A stretch of 64,000 bases of DNA, from the NCBI GenBank assembly GCA_963779845.1, contig CAVZZV010000005.1, forward strand, positions 1,240,001 to 1,304,000, read 5' to 3'. The translations under genes and the position numbers were made by a program. Position 1 is the first letter of the stretch, and the number at the start of each line of letters is the position of its first letter. The notes beneath the pieces are model-generated. The model did no database searches and was not told the origin of the DNA. It saw only the letters and a list, made by a program, of their open reading frames with translations. The DNA is from CAVZZV01 sp963779845 (GTDB lineage Bacteria > Bacteroidota > Bacteroidia > Bacteroidales > GCA-2748055). Below are positions 29,395 to 36,455 of this stretch, one piece after another.

Positions 29395-30444
29395 ATGAAA
29401 TTATCCCAGTACCGTTTTACCCTTCCCGTTGAATTGATTGCAAAATACCCGGCTGAGAACCGGGATGAATCCAGGTTAATGGTGCTTCATAGAGATACTC
29501 AGGAAATTGAGCACCTTATTTTTAAGGATATTATCAAGTTTTATAGTGATAAAGATATTTTGGTCTTCAACAATACCAAGGTTTTTCCTGCGCGTCTCTA
29601 TGGGAATAAAGAAAAGACAGGGGCAGAAATTGAGGTATTTCTCCTCCGGGAACTAAACAGGGAGCAGCGCCTTTGGGATGTTCTTGTCGACCCGGCCAGA
29701 AAAATCAGGATTGGAAATAAACTTTATTTTGGTGAAAACGATATATTGGTTGCGGAAGTAATCGATAATACAACCTCCCGGGGGAGGACCTTAAGGTTCC
29801 TGTATGACGGGGATTATGAGGAGTTCAAAAAAACTCTTTACGACCTCGGCGAGACCCCGCTTCCAAAATTTATTAAGCGGGATGTTGAACCCTTAGATAA
29901 AGACCGTTATCAGACCATTTTCGCTAAACATGAAGGTGCCGTTGCCGCTCCTACTGCCGGTATGCATTTTAGCCGGGAGTTGATGAAGCGTCTTGAAATC
30001 AAAGGGGTCGATTTTTCCTATGTTACACTTCACGTTGGTTTAGGAAATTTTCGCACTGTGGATGTGGAAGACCTGACCAAACACAAAATGGATTCTGAAA
30101 GAATTATCGTTAAAGAAAAAGCTACCGACAAAATTAACGCGGCACGGGAAAGAAAAAGTCAGATTTGTGCGGTTGGTACAACGGTACTTCGGACCCTTGA
30201 AAGTTCGGTATCTGCGGAAGGAAGGCTCAAGCCTTTTGATGGATGGACCAATAAGTTTATTTTTCCTCCTTACGAATTCAGCGTTCCAACCAGTATGATC
30301 TCGAATTTTCACCTACCCTTATCCACTTTGATGATGATGGTTTCCGCCTTCTCCGGATATGACTTTTTAATGAAAGCCTATAAAATCGCAATTAAAGAAA
30401 AGTACAATTTTGGCACTTATGGAGATGCAATGCTAATCCTATAA
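29395..30444 (+). CDS. queA: S-adenosylmethionine:tRNA ribosyltransferase-isomerase
   Basis: Transfers and isomerises the ribose of SAM to preQ1-tRNA, giving epoxyqueuosine at tRNA position 34. Family blocks are seen along the full length: YRFTLPVELIAKYP, VFNNTKVFPARLYG, WDVLVDPARKIRIG, YQTIFAKHEGAVAAPTAGMHFS and VTLHVGLGNFRTV. It is 349 residues, normal. It follows truB by 38 bp, so two tRNA-modification genes are grouped. Confidence 0.96.
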   Translation: MKLSQYRFTLPVELIAKYPAENRDESRLMVLHRDTQEIEHLIFKDIIKFYSDKDILVFNNTKVFPARLYGNKEKTGAEIEVFLLRELNREQRLWDVLVDPARKIRIGNKLYFGENDILVAEVIDNTTSRGRTLRFLYDGDYEEFKKTLYDLGETPLPKFIKRDVEPLDKDRYQTIFAKHEGAVAAPTAGMHFSRELMKRLEIKGVDFSYVTLHVGLGNFRTVDVEDLTKHKMDSERIIVKEKATDKINAARERKSQICAVGTTVLRTLESSVSAEGRLKPFDGWTNKFIFPPYEFSVPTSMISNFHLPLSTLMMMVSAFSGYDFLMKAYKIAIKEKYNFGTYGDAMLIL

Positions 30445-30456
30445 ACCATTTAAGGT

Positions 30457-31977
30457 ATGCCCATTATTAACTCAATCGTAAACTGGTTAAATGTAAAAAG
30501 GATCTATAACATTGACCTTTTTAAAAAATATCCATATAACGTTCAAAAAGAAGTTTTTACGAAGTTAATAACCTTTGCCCGGGAAACAGAATGGGGCGAA
30601 AGGTTCGGTTATCATGAAAAGATGAGTATCGAAGAGTTCCAGAAAAATGTACCCCTGCAAACTTATGAAGAGGTTAAACCCTATATTGAACGTTTAAGGA
30701 AAGGGGAACAGAACCTTTTATGGCCGTCAGAAATTAGATGGTTTGCAAAATCATCCGGAACAACAAACGATAAAAGCAAATTTATTCCGGTAAGCAACGA
30801 AGCCCTGGAGAATTGCCATTTCCGGGGAGCCAAAGATGTTCTGGCCGTCTATGCCAACCTGTACCCCGAATCCAATGTCCTGAAAGGAAAGGCACTTACC
30901 CTTGGTGGAAGTCATCAGATAAACAATTTCAGCAACCAGTCATTCTATGGTGATCTTTCGGCCATCCTGATAGAGAACCTCCCTTTCTGGTCGACCTTTA
31001 TAAGTACACCCTCCCCCAAAATTGCCTTATTGCCTAAATGGGAAGAGAAACTCGAAAAAATAGCTGAACATACCATAAACGAGAATGTTACCAATATTTC
31101 CGGGGTGCCTTCGTGGGTCCTGGTATTAATTAAATACATCGTAGAATATAGTGGCAAGAAAAATATTCTGGAAGTATGGCCAAATCTCGAACTTTTCATC
31201 CACGGGGGAGTAAGCTTTACCCCTTATCGGGAACAATTCAAGCAGTTTATCCCCCGAACCGACATGCATTTTTTGGAAACCTATAATGCCTCGGAAGGAT
31301 TTTTTGGGATACAGGATGATCCGGCAAGTTCAGACATGCTTCTTATGCTTGATTATGAAATTTTTTATGAATTCATTCCGCTGGAAAACATGGAAGACCC
31401 TAATCCTCCGGTATTGACCATCAAGGATGTGGAAGTCAATAAAAATTACGCCATTGTAATCTCTACAAACTCAGGGTTATGGAGGTATATCATTGGAGAT
31501 ACCATTTATTTCACCTCCCTTTTCCCGCATAAATTCAAAATTTCCGGCAGGACAAAACATTTCATCAATGCCTTTGGAGAGGAAATAATCATTGATAATG
31601 CTGAAAATGCCCTTTTGAAAGCCTGTTCAGCAACAGGTTCCATTATTAATGAATATACTGCCGCTCCTATTTATATGGATAAGAGGGCAAAAGGTTCCCA
31701 TGAATGGTTGATTGAATTTGAAAAGGAACCTTCAGATCTTGATACATTCACCCGTGAGCTTGATACTGCCCTTCAATCCATAAATTCAGATTATGAAGCA
31801 AAACGCTACAATAATTTCACCCTTGAGTTGCCCACTATCAGGATAATGCCCAAGGGTACTTTTTATACATGGTTTAAGGAAAAAGGAAAGTTGGGTGGTC
31901 AGAATAAGATGCCCAGATTGTCGAATGACCGCAGGTATATTGAAGAAATAGAGAAAATCCTGAAAATACTTAATTAA
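30457..31977 (+). CDS. GH3-family adenylate-forming protein
   Basis: A 506-aa member of the GH3 family, named from the plant enzymes that join amino acids to jasmonate or auxin through an acyl-adenylate. The ATP-binding motif SSGTTNDKSKFIPVS is at residues 99-113. FLETYNASEGFFGIQDD resembles the second nucleotide motif, and SGLWRYIIGDTIYFTS the third. GTFYTWFKEKGKLGGQNK is the C-terminal lysine-containing block. The bacterial substrate is unknown. The gene is intact and only 12 bp after queA, so it is likely co-transcribed. A similar protein is common in Bacteroidota. Confidence 0.88.
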   Translation: MPIINSIVNWLNVKRIYNIDLFKKYPYNVQKEVFTKLITFARETEWGERFGYHEKMSIEEFQKNVPLQTYEEVKPYIERLRKGEQNLLWPSEIRWFAKSSGTTNDKSKFIPVSNEALENCHFRGAKDVLAVYANLYPESNVLKGKALTLGGSHQINNFSNQSFYGDLSAILIENLPFWSTFISTPSPKIALLPKWEEKLEKIAEHTINENVTNISGVPSWVLVLIKYIVEYSGKKNILEVWPNLELFIHGGVSFTPYREQFKQFIPRTDMHFLETYNASEGFFGIQDDPASSDMLLMLDYEIFYEFIPLENMEDPNPPVLTIKDVEVNKNYAIVISTNSGLWRYIIGDTIYFTSLFPHKFKISGRTKHFINAFGEEIIIDNAENALLKACSATGSIINEYTAAPIYMDKRAKGSHEWLIEFEKEPSDLDTFTRELDTALQSINSDYEAKRYNNFTLELPTIRIMPKGTFYTWFKEKGKLGGQNKMPRLSNDRRYIEEIEKILKILN

Positions 31978-32082
31978 AAAAATGACGGACTGTAAATAGT
32001 TCGGAAAGCGCTATATATTGCCTTTTTTTATACAATTTTTCCCTTTCAAACATTATCTTTAAATATTATATAAATCCTATTC

Positions 32083-32724
32083 ATGACAGGCATTGACAAA
32101 ACTAAAGGAATGCATATCGCTGTTGCCGGTAATATTGGCTCCGGCAAAACAACCTTAACCACATTACTTGCCAAACACTATGGGTGGGAAGCTCAATATG
32201 AAGATGTTGATGACAATCCCTATTTGAACGACTTCTATGAAGACATGCAGCGCTGGTCATTTAACCTTCAGATATATTTCCTCAACAGCAGGTTCAGTCA
32301 GATCGTAAGGATCAGGCAATCGAACAAAGTGGTCATTCAGGATCGGACCATTTACGAAGATGCATTTATTTTCGCCCCTAACCTCCACTCCATGGGATTG
32401 ATGGGAACCCGTGATTTTGAAAACTATTTCGCCCTGTTCAACTTAATGTCGTCTCTCATCGAACCACCGGATCTATTGATTTATCTGCGGGCTTCCATTC
32501 CTACCCTTGTCAATCAGATCAACAAACGGGGAAGGAAATATGAAAATAATATCCGGCTTGATTATCTAAAAAGGTTGAACGAGCGATATGAAGCCTGGGT
32601 AGAAACATATAATTTGGGACGCATGCTCATCGTTGATGCTGACAATTACAATTTCCCGGAAAGTATGGAAGATCTGAACAAGGTAATCGATAATGTCAAT
32701 TCTGAATTGTTTGGCTTATTTTAG
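32083..32724 (+). CDS. Deoxynucleoside kinase
   Basis: Phosphorylates deoxynucleosides (probably deoxyadenosine/deoxyguanosine) in salvage. The P-loop GNIGSGKTT is at residues 16-24. WSFNLQIYFLNSRF and VIQDRTIYEDAFIFA contain the acceptor-binding and DR(T/S) motifs, and INKRGRKYENNIRLDYL is the lid. It is 213 residues. The start could be the ATG at 32083 or the internal ATG at 32110; the first is kept. Convergent with the PfkB kinase gene, 10 bp apart. Confidence 0.9.
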   Translation: MTGIDKTKGMHIAVAGNIGSGKTTLTTLLAKHYGWEAQYEDVDDNPYLNDFYEDMQRWSFNLQIYFLNSRFSQIVRIRQSNKVVIQDRTIYEDAFIFAPNLHSMGLMGTRDFENYFALFNLMSSLIEPPDLLIYLRASIPTLVNQINKRGRKYENNIRLDYLKRLNERYEAWVETYNLGRMLIVDADNYNFPESMEDLNKVIDNVNSELFGLF

Positions 32725-32734
32725 AAAGCGATAT

Positions 32735-33733
32735 TTATGCATTTTCTCCATGGATTTCCACTTTAATCTTCTCCCATATTTTATCATCCATTTTAGCGCC
32801 TAACGTTTCTATGACATTCCCGGCAAGGATGGTCCCAATTCGTCCACACTCCTCCAATCCAAATCCTTGTGCATGACCATATAAAAAACCTGCTGCATAC
32901 AGGTCCCCAGCCCCGGTGGTGTCAATGCTGTTAACGTTGAGGGCAGGAATATGGTGAGAAATCTTTCCCGAACGGACCAGTGAGCCGTTTGAACCTGTTT
33001 TGACCACGGCTATTTCCGTAATTTCTGCAAGCTCTTCCAAAGCCTTCTCAGGTTCCAGTCCTGTAAGTGCGAGGGCCTCTTCTTCATTGGCAAAAACAAC
33101 ATCAACATATCTTCTTATTTCCTCCAGGAGAGGTTCTTTGTATTGCTCCACAATATTATAACTGGCCAGGTCGAGGCAAATCTTTAGCTTGCTTTTTTTG
33201 GCCAGGCGAAGGGCTTTATCAATAAGTTTCCTGTTATTGATGAGATAACCTTCAATGTAAAAATAGTCAAACCCATTGAAAATGTCCGAAGAGAGATCGG
33301 CTTCCGACATTTCAATGGCAGCTCCAAGGTAGGTGGCAAAAGTACGTTCGGAATTTCTGCTGACCAAAGCTACCGCCCTCCCGGTATCGGTCAGGGAAGG
33401 GAATAAGATAGGGCGTATACCATTGGTCTCCATGTCCCGTTTGAAAAACAGGCCCATTTCGTCCCCTCCGGTTTTTCCCAGGAAGGCGGCCGAAATGCCT
33501 AAATGAGCCAGACCATGAATTGTGTTTGCGGCCGACCCACCGGAAGCCATAACCTTCTTCAGCCCGCTGGTTTCAATATGTATAAAATTGGATAATTCCT
33601 TATCGACAAGGGTCATACTTCCTTTAGGAAGTTTAAATCGTTCGAGGATCAAATCATCCTGGAGAAGTGTCATAATATCCACGAGGGCATTGCCCATTCC
33701 GAGGATTTTCACATCGTCTAACTTGCTTTTCAT
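32735..33733 (-). CDS. PfkB-family kinase, probably adenosine kinase
   Basis: A 332-aa ribokinase-fold kinase. VMASGGSAANTIHGLAHLG is the substrate-binding signature, and NSIDTTGAGDLYAAGFLYG carries the anion hole and catalytic Asp. The N-terminus (ILGMGNALVDIMTLL) and FANEEEALALTG fit the adenosine kinase-like subgroup annotated widely in Bacteroidota. Substrate assignment is by family resemblance only; other nucleosides or sugars are possible. The pairing with the deoxynucleoside kinase gene suggests nucleoside salvage. Confidence 0.85.
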   Translation of the reverse strand: MKSKLDDVKILGMGNALVDIMTLLQDDLILERFKLPKGSMTLVDKELSNFIHIETSGLKKVMASGGSAANTIHGLAHLGISAAFLGKTGGDEMGLFFKRDMETNGIRPILFPSLTDTGRAVALVSRNSERTFATYLGAAIEMSEADLSSDIFNGFDYFYIEGYLINNRKLIDKALRLAKKSKLKICLDLASYNIVEQYKEPLLEEIRRYVDVVFANEEEALALTGLEPEKALEELAEITEIAVVKTGSNGSLVRSGKISHHIPALNVNSIDTTGAGDLYAAGFLYGHAQGFGLEECGRIGTILAGNVIETLGAKMDDKIWEKIKVEIHGENA

Positions 33734-33850
33734 AAAAATAACGAATGAACTTACGGCTTATACAAATAATTTACGAAAATAGCATTATTGAGGGAATTTA
33801 GAAAGTTTAGAAGGCTTAGGCATTTTTCTGCGAAAATTTGATGGAATGTA

Positions 33851-33881
33851 TTGGTTAATTAAGTAAAAGCTATTAGCTTTG
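33851..33881 (+). promoter_or_regulatory. Promoter of tRNA-Asn (Bacteroidetes -33/-7 type)
   Basis: TTG at 33851-33853 is followed after 20 bases by TAGCTTTG at 33874-33881, a full match to the TTG...TAnnTTTG pattern of the Bacteroidetes housekeeping sigma factor. Transcription would begin about 35 bases before the mature tRNA. Confidence 0.7.
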
Positions 33882-33920
33882 CGGTGCATTTTTAACAGGA
33901 ATGCCCTTATTGAAATTTTT

Positions 33921-33994
33921 TCCTCAGTAGCTCAGTTGGTTAGAGCGGCGGACTGTTAATCCGTAGGTCGAAGGTTCGAGTCCTTCCTGGGGAG
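33921..33994 (+). tRNA. tRNA-Asn (GUU)
   Basis: A 74-nt cloverleaf. The acceptor stem TCCTCAG pairs with CTGGGGA (one T-G pair), the D-arm contains AGCTCAGTTGGTTAGAGC, and the anticodon loop CTGTTAA places GTT at 33955-33957. The T-arm has GGTTCGAGTCC. G33994 is the discriminator; CCA is not encoded. Its 3' end from 33974 is repeated at 41441, so the gene is probably the integration site of the neighbouring island. Confidence 0.96.
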
Positions 33995-34060
33995 CTAAAA
34001 AGATAAGACAAATAATTGCCTAAAGCTGAAAAGAACTACAAATCAGCATCTTAGGCAATT
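33974..34060. repeat. Left direct repeat (tRNA-Asn 3' end plus terminator), candidate att site
   Basis: 87 bases starting in the T-loop of tRNA-Asn (GTTCG) and running through the downstream terminator hairpin. They align without gaps to 41441-41527, with 78 of 87 positions identical by my count. This copy keeps an intact tRNA. The stretch 33995-34312 between the tRNA and gdhA otherwise holds only the terminator and one unrecognised small reading frame. Confidence 0.85.
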
Positions 34061-34066
34061 TTTTTT
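34014..34066 (+). terminator. Rho-independent terminator after tRNA-Asn
   Basis: AATTGCCTAA (34014-34023) pairs with TTAGGCAATT (34051-34060), extended by an inner GCTGA/TCAGC pairing, and is followed by a run of T residues to 34066. A weakened version of the same hairpin is present in the right repeat. Confidence 0.85.
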
Positions 34067-34236
34067 GACCCAAACTCGCCAATCCACGACATGCCAGATG
34101 CACCATGCACAGGCGTTAAACCATTTATTTTAATTTTGTAACCCGGATTGTATTGACGCTTAGACTTGAGGTACCGGATAGCGCTTTCAAAATGATCCGG
34201 GATAAAGTACAACCTCGCTTTTTGGAGGAAACTCAA
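34051..34236 (-). CDS. Small unrecognised reading frame in the island
   Basis: A 61-codon frame whose product is rich in basic and aromatic residues (RLYFIPDHFESAIRYLKSKR). Its last codons run into the tRNA-Asn terminator, which is unusual for an independent gene. I do not recognise it. It may be the end of a larger gene truncated when the island formed, or a chance frame. Its codons up to about 34075 look coding-like. Confidence 0.3.
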   Translation of the reverse strand: MSFLQKARLYFIPDHFESAIRYLKSKRQYNPGYKIKINGLTPVHGASGMSWIGEFGSKKIA

Positions 34237-34312
34237 GCTAGCGTGGCTCGTTTTGCATGCCCATGATTTACCTACTGAATCGTCAGATAAATATATTTTC
34301 TACTATATTATG

Positions 34313-35665
34313 TTATACTACTCCTTGTGCAATCATCGAATCAGCAACTTTAATAAAACCACCAATATTGGCGCCTTTTACATAGTTAATGTAACCGTCA
34401 GCTTCTTTCCCATATTTCTCGCATACATGATGAATATCAATCATAATCCTGTGCAGCCTTTCGTCAACTTCTTCACGCGACCAGGGCAGGCGCATTGAAT
34501 TCTGGGTCATTTCGAGACCCGATGTTGCAACACCACCGGCATTCGCCGCTTTACCAGGGCCATATAGAATTTTTGTATCAATAAAAACTTCAACCGCTTC
34601 CGGGGTCGATGGCATATTTGCACCCTCAGAAACCAGCGAACAACCATTTCCAATTAACATTTTTGCATCTTTTTTGTTGATTTCATTCTGTGTGGCACAC
34701 GGGAAAGCCATATCGCAGGGAATTCCCCAGGGTGTTGAACCGGGAATATACGTAACCTTGTATTTATCAGCATATTCTTTTATTCGTCCGCGACGAACAT
34801 TTTTCAAATTCATTATATATGCAAGCTTCTCTTCGTCAATTCCTTCCGGATCGTGAATGAATCCGTTGGAGTCGGAAAGGGTTACCACTTTAGCACCCAA
34901 TTGAATTAGCTTTTCAGTTGCATACTGCGAAACATTTCCGGAACCTGAAACGACCGCTATTTTACCCTTCATGTCTAAGTCGCGTGTTGCAAGCATTTCC
35001 TGTGCAAAATAAACTGCGCCGTATCCGGTAGCTTCCGGACGGATTAAACTGCCACCCCATTCCAGTCCTTTTCCGGTAAGCACGCCCGTGAATTCGTTCC
35101 TTATCCGTTTATACTGTCCATACAAATAACCTATTTCGCGGCCTCCAACACCAATATCGCCTGCCGGCACATCGGTTTCAGCTCCGATAAAACGTTGCAA
35201 TTCAGTCATAAAACTCTGGCAAAAACGCATTACTTCATTATCCGATTTTCCTTTCGGATTGAAATCGGAACCACCCTTGCCACCACCCATTGGAAGGGTT
35301 GTCAGGCTATTCTTTAATACCTGTTCAAAAGCCAGAAATTTAAGAATCCCCAAATTAACCGTTGGGTGAAAACGAAGCCCACCTTTGTATGGACCAATGG
35401 CGCTGCTCATCTGAATGCGGAAACCACGGTTCACCTGAATCTCCCCGCTGTCATCGACCCATGGTACACGGAACATGATAACCCGTTCAGGTTCAACCAT
35501 ACGTTCCAGAATTTTTGCATGTTTGTATCTCGGGTTTTCATCGATAAAAGGCATCAATGATTCCACAACTTCCTGTACTGCCTGGTGAAACTCAGATTCA
35601 CCGGAATTTTTGGCAATTACGTTTGCCATAAAAACATTCACTTTTACATTTAAAATTTCTGACAT
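34313..35665 (-). CDS. gdhA: NADP-specific glutamate dehydrogenase
   Basis: The hexameric 450-aa enzyme that aminates 2-oxoglutarate with ammonium and NADPH, a main route of ammonia assimilation. PMGGGKGGSDFNPKGKSD has the catalytic lysines, VPAGDIGVGGREIGYLYG the substrate region, VVSGSGNVSQYATEKL the nucleotide fold, and EGANMPSTPEA and GVATSGLEMTQNS the C-terminal blocks. The protein is intact. It lies inside the tRNA-Asn-bordered island, downstream of the regulator and PPDK-like genes on the same strand, with its own promoter (35717-35748) in the 124-bp gap. Confidence 0.97.
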   Translation of the reverse strand: MSEILNVKVNVFMANVIAKNSGESEFHQAVQEVVESLMPFIDENPRYKHAKILERMVEPERVIMFRVPWVDDSGEIQVNRGFRIQMSSAIGPYKGGLRFHPTVNLGILKFLAFEQVLKNSLTTLPMGGGKGGSDFNPKGKSDNEVMRFCQSFMTELQRFIGAETDVPAGDIGVGGREIGYLYGQYKRIRNEFTGVLTGKGLEWGGSLIRPEATGYGAVYFAQEMLATRDLDMKGKIAVVSGSGNVSQYATEKLIQLGAKVVTLSDSNGFIHDPEGIDEEKLAYIMNLKNVRRGRIKEYADKYKVTYIPGSTPWGIPCDMAFPCATQNEINKKDAKMLIGNGCSLVSEGANMPSTPEAVEVFIDTKILYGPGKAANAGGVATSGLEMTQNSMRLPWSREEVDERLHRIMIDIHHVCEKYGKEADGYINYVKGANIGGFIKVADSMIAQGVV

Positions 35666-35716
35666 AGTTGATTTTTGTTATTCTGATTAATTATTCTGAT
35701 TTTTTGTTTGTAACAA

Positions 35717-35748
35717 CAAAAATAACTGTCCCTGAGCAAGAAAGGCAA
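35717..35748 (-). promoter_or_regulatory. gdhA promoter
   Basis: Read on the minus strand: TTG (35748-35746), 21 bases, then TATTTTTG (35724-35717), an exact TAnnTTTG box. Start of transcription would be near 35710, giving a leader of about 45 bases before the gdhA ATG at 35665. Confidence 0.65.
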
Positions 35749-35761
35749 TATGGGGTTCGAT

Positions 35762-35778
35762 TTACGTGTTTTACGTAA
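35762..35778. promoter_or_regulatory. Inverted repeat upstream of gdhA, candidate operator
   Basis: TTACGT-GTTTT-ACGTAA is a perfect 6-bp inverted repeat with a 5-base spacer. It lies about 14 bases upstream of the -33 element of gdhA and 12 bases downstream of the LuxR-type regulator's stop. The position suits an activator site. The adjacent regulator is the obvious candidate binder, but that is inference. Confidence 0.45.
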
Positions 35779-35789
35779 TTTGGAAATAT

Positions 35790-36443
35790 TTATATTTCGA
35801 TGATGTTGTTTTTGATGGCAAACTTTATCATATCAACGGTGCTTCTTAGGTTGAGCTTTTGCATGATGTGATTTTTGTGGGTTTCAACGGTACGAATACT
35901 GATAAATAAAAGTTCGGCTATTTCTTGATTGGAAAGGCTCTCACCCATTAGTTGCATAATTTCCAACTGCCGTGCACTTAACTGGTTTATTTCTTCCTTT
36001 TCGCTAATACCCTCGCTATTTATACCCAACATATACCGGTTCAGTACGATGCGGGTAATCGATTTGTTGAAATAATCGTGCCCATTGCGTAATGTGTAAA
36101 TAGCTTCTATTAAATCGTTTAGGGTTGAGTCTTTTCCGAGAAAACCTTTTGCTCCTGCCTTTATGGTTTTCAATACTATCTCCTCGCTTTCGATAGCCGA
36201 CATAATCAGTATACGTAGGTTGGGATTAAACATTTTTAATTGTACGATCAGATTTAGGTTCCGTGCCGAAATCTCGTACAAATTAAGAATAAGGATGTTG
36301 GCTTTAATTTTTTTTAATTTTTCTATCAGAATACCTCTGTCATGACATGCAAGTATTACCTGCAAGTCTTGAAATTCTGATAATAACCCCGACATACCCC
36401 GTAAAACCAGATTATGCTCATCGAATACTGCAATATCAATCAT
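35790..36443 (-). CDS. NarL/LuxR-type regulator with Asn at the phospho-acceptor site
   Basis: A 217-aa protein with a receiver domain (1-120) and a LuxR-type helix-turn-helix (about 150-212: LSARQLEIMQLMGESLSNQE, LFISIRTVETHKNHIMQKL). In the receiver, the acidic pair is D8-E9, the switch Ser (LIMSAI) and Lys (FLGKDS) are present, but the residue at the phosphorylation site is N54 (ANILILNLYEI; codon AAT), where NarL has Asp. Normal Asp phosphorylation is therefore excluded unless a neighbour substitutes. It starts 12 bases after the PPDK-like gene stops, so they are co-transcribed, and gdhA follows. It is probably a constitutive or protein-controlled DNA-binding regulator. Confidence 0.88.
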   Translation of the reverse strand: MIDIAVFDEHNLVLRGMSGLLSEFQDLQVILACHDRGILIEKLKKIKANILILNLYEISARNLNLIVQLKMFNPNLRILIMSAIESEEIVLKTIKAGAKGFLGKDSTLNDLIEAIYTLRNGHDYFNKSITRIVLNRYMLGINSEGISEKEEINQLSARQLEIMQLMGESLSNQEIAELLFISIRTVETHKNHIMQKLNLRSTVDMIKFAIKNNIIEI

Positions 36444-36455
36444 TTGTAAAACTTT

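Noticed and set aside
34313..35665. gdhA as proof of transfer from another phylum
   Set aside because: The sequence is an ordinary NADP-dependent enzyme; only the bordering repeats suggest mobility.
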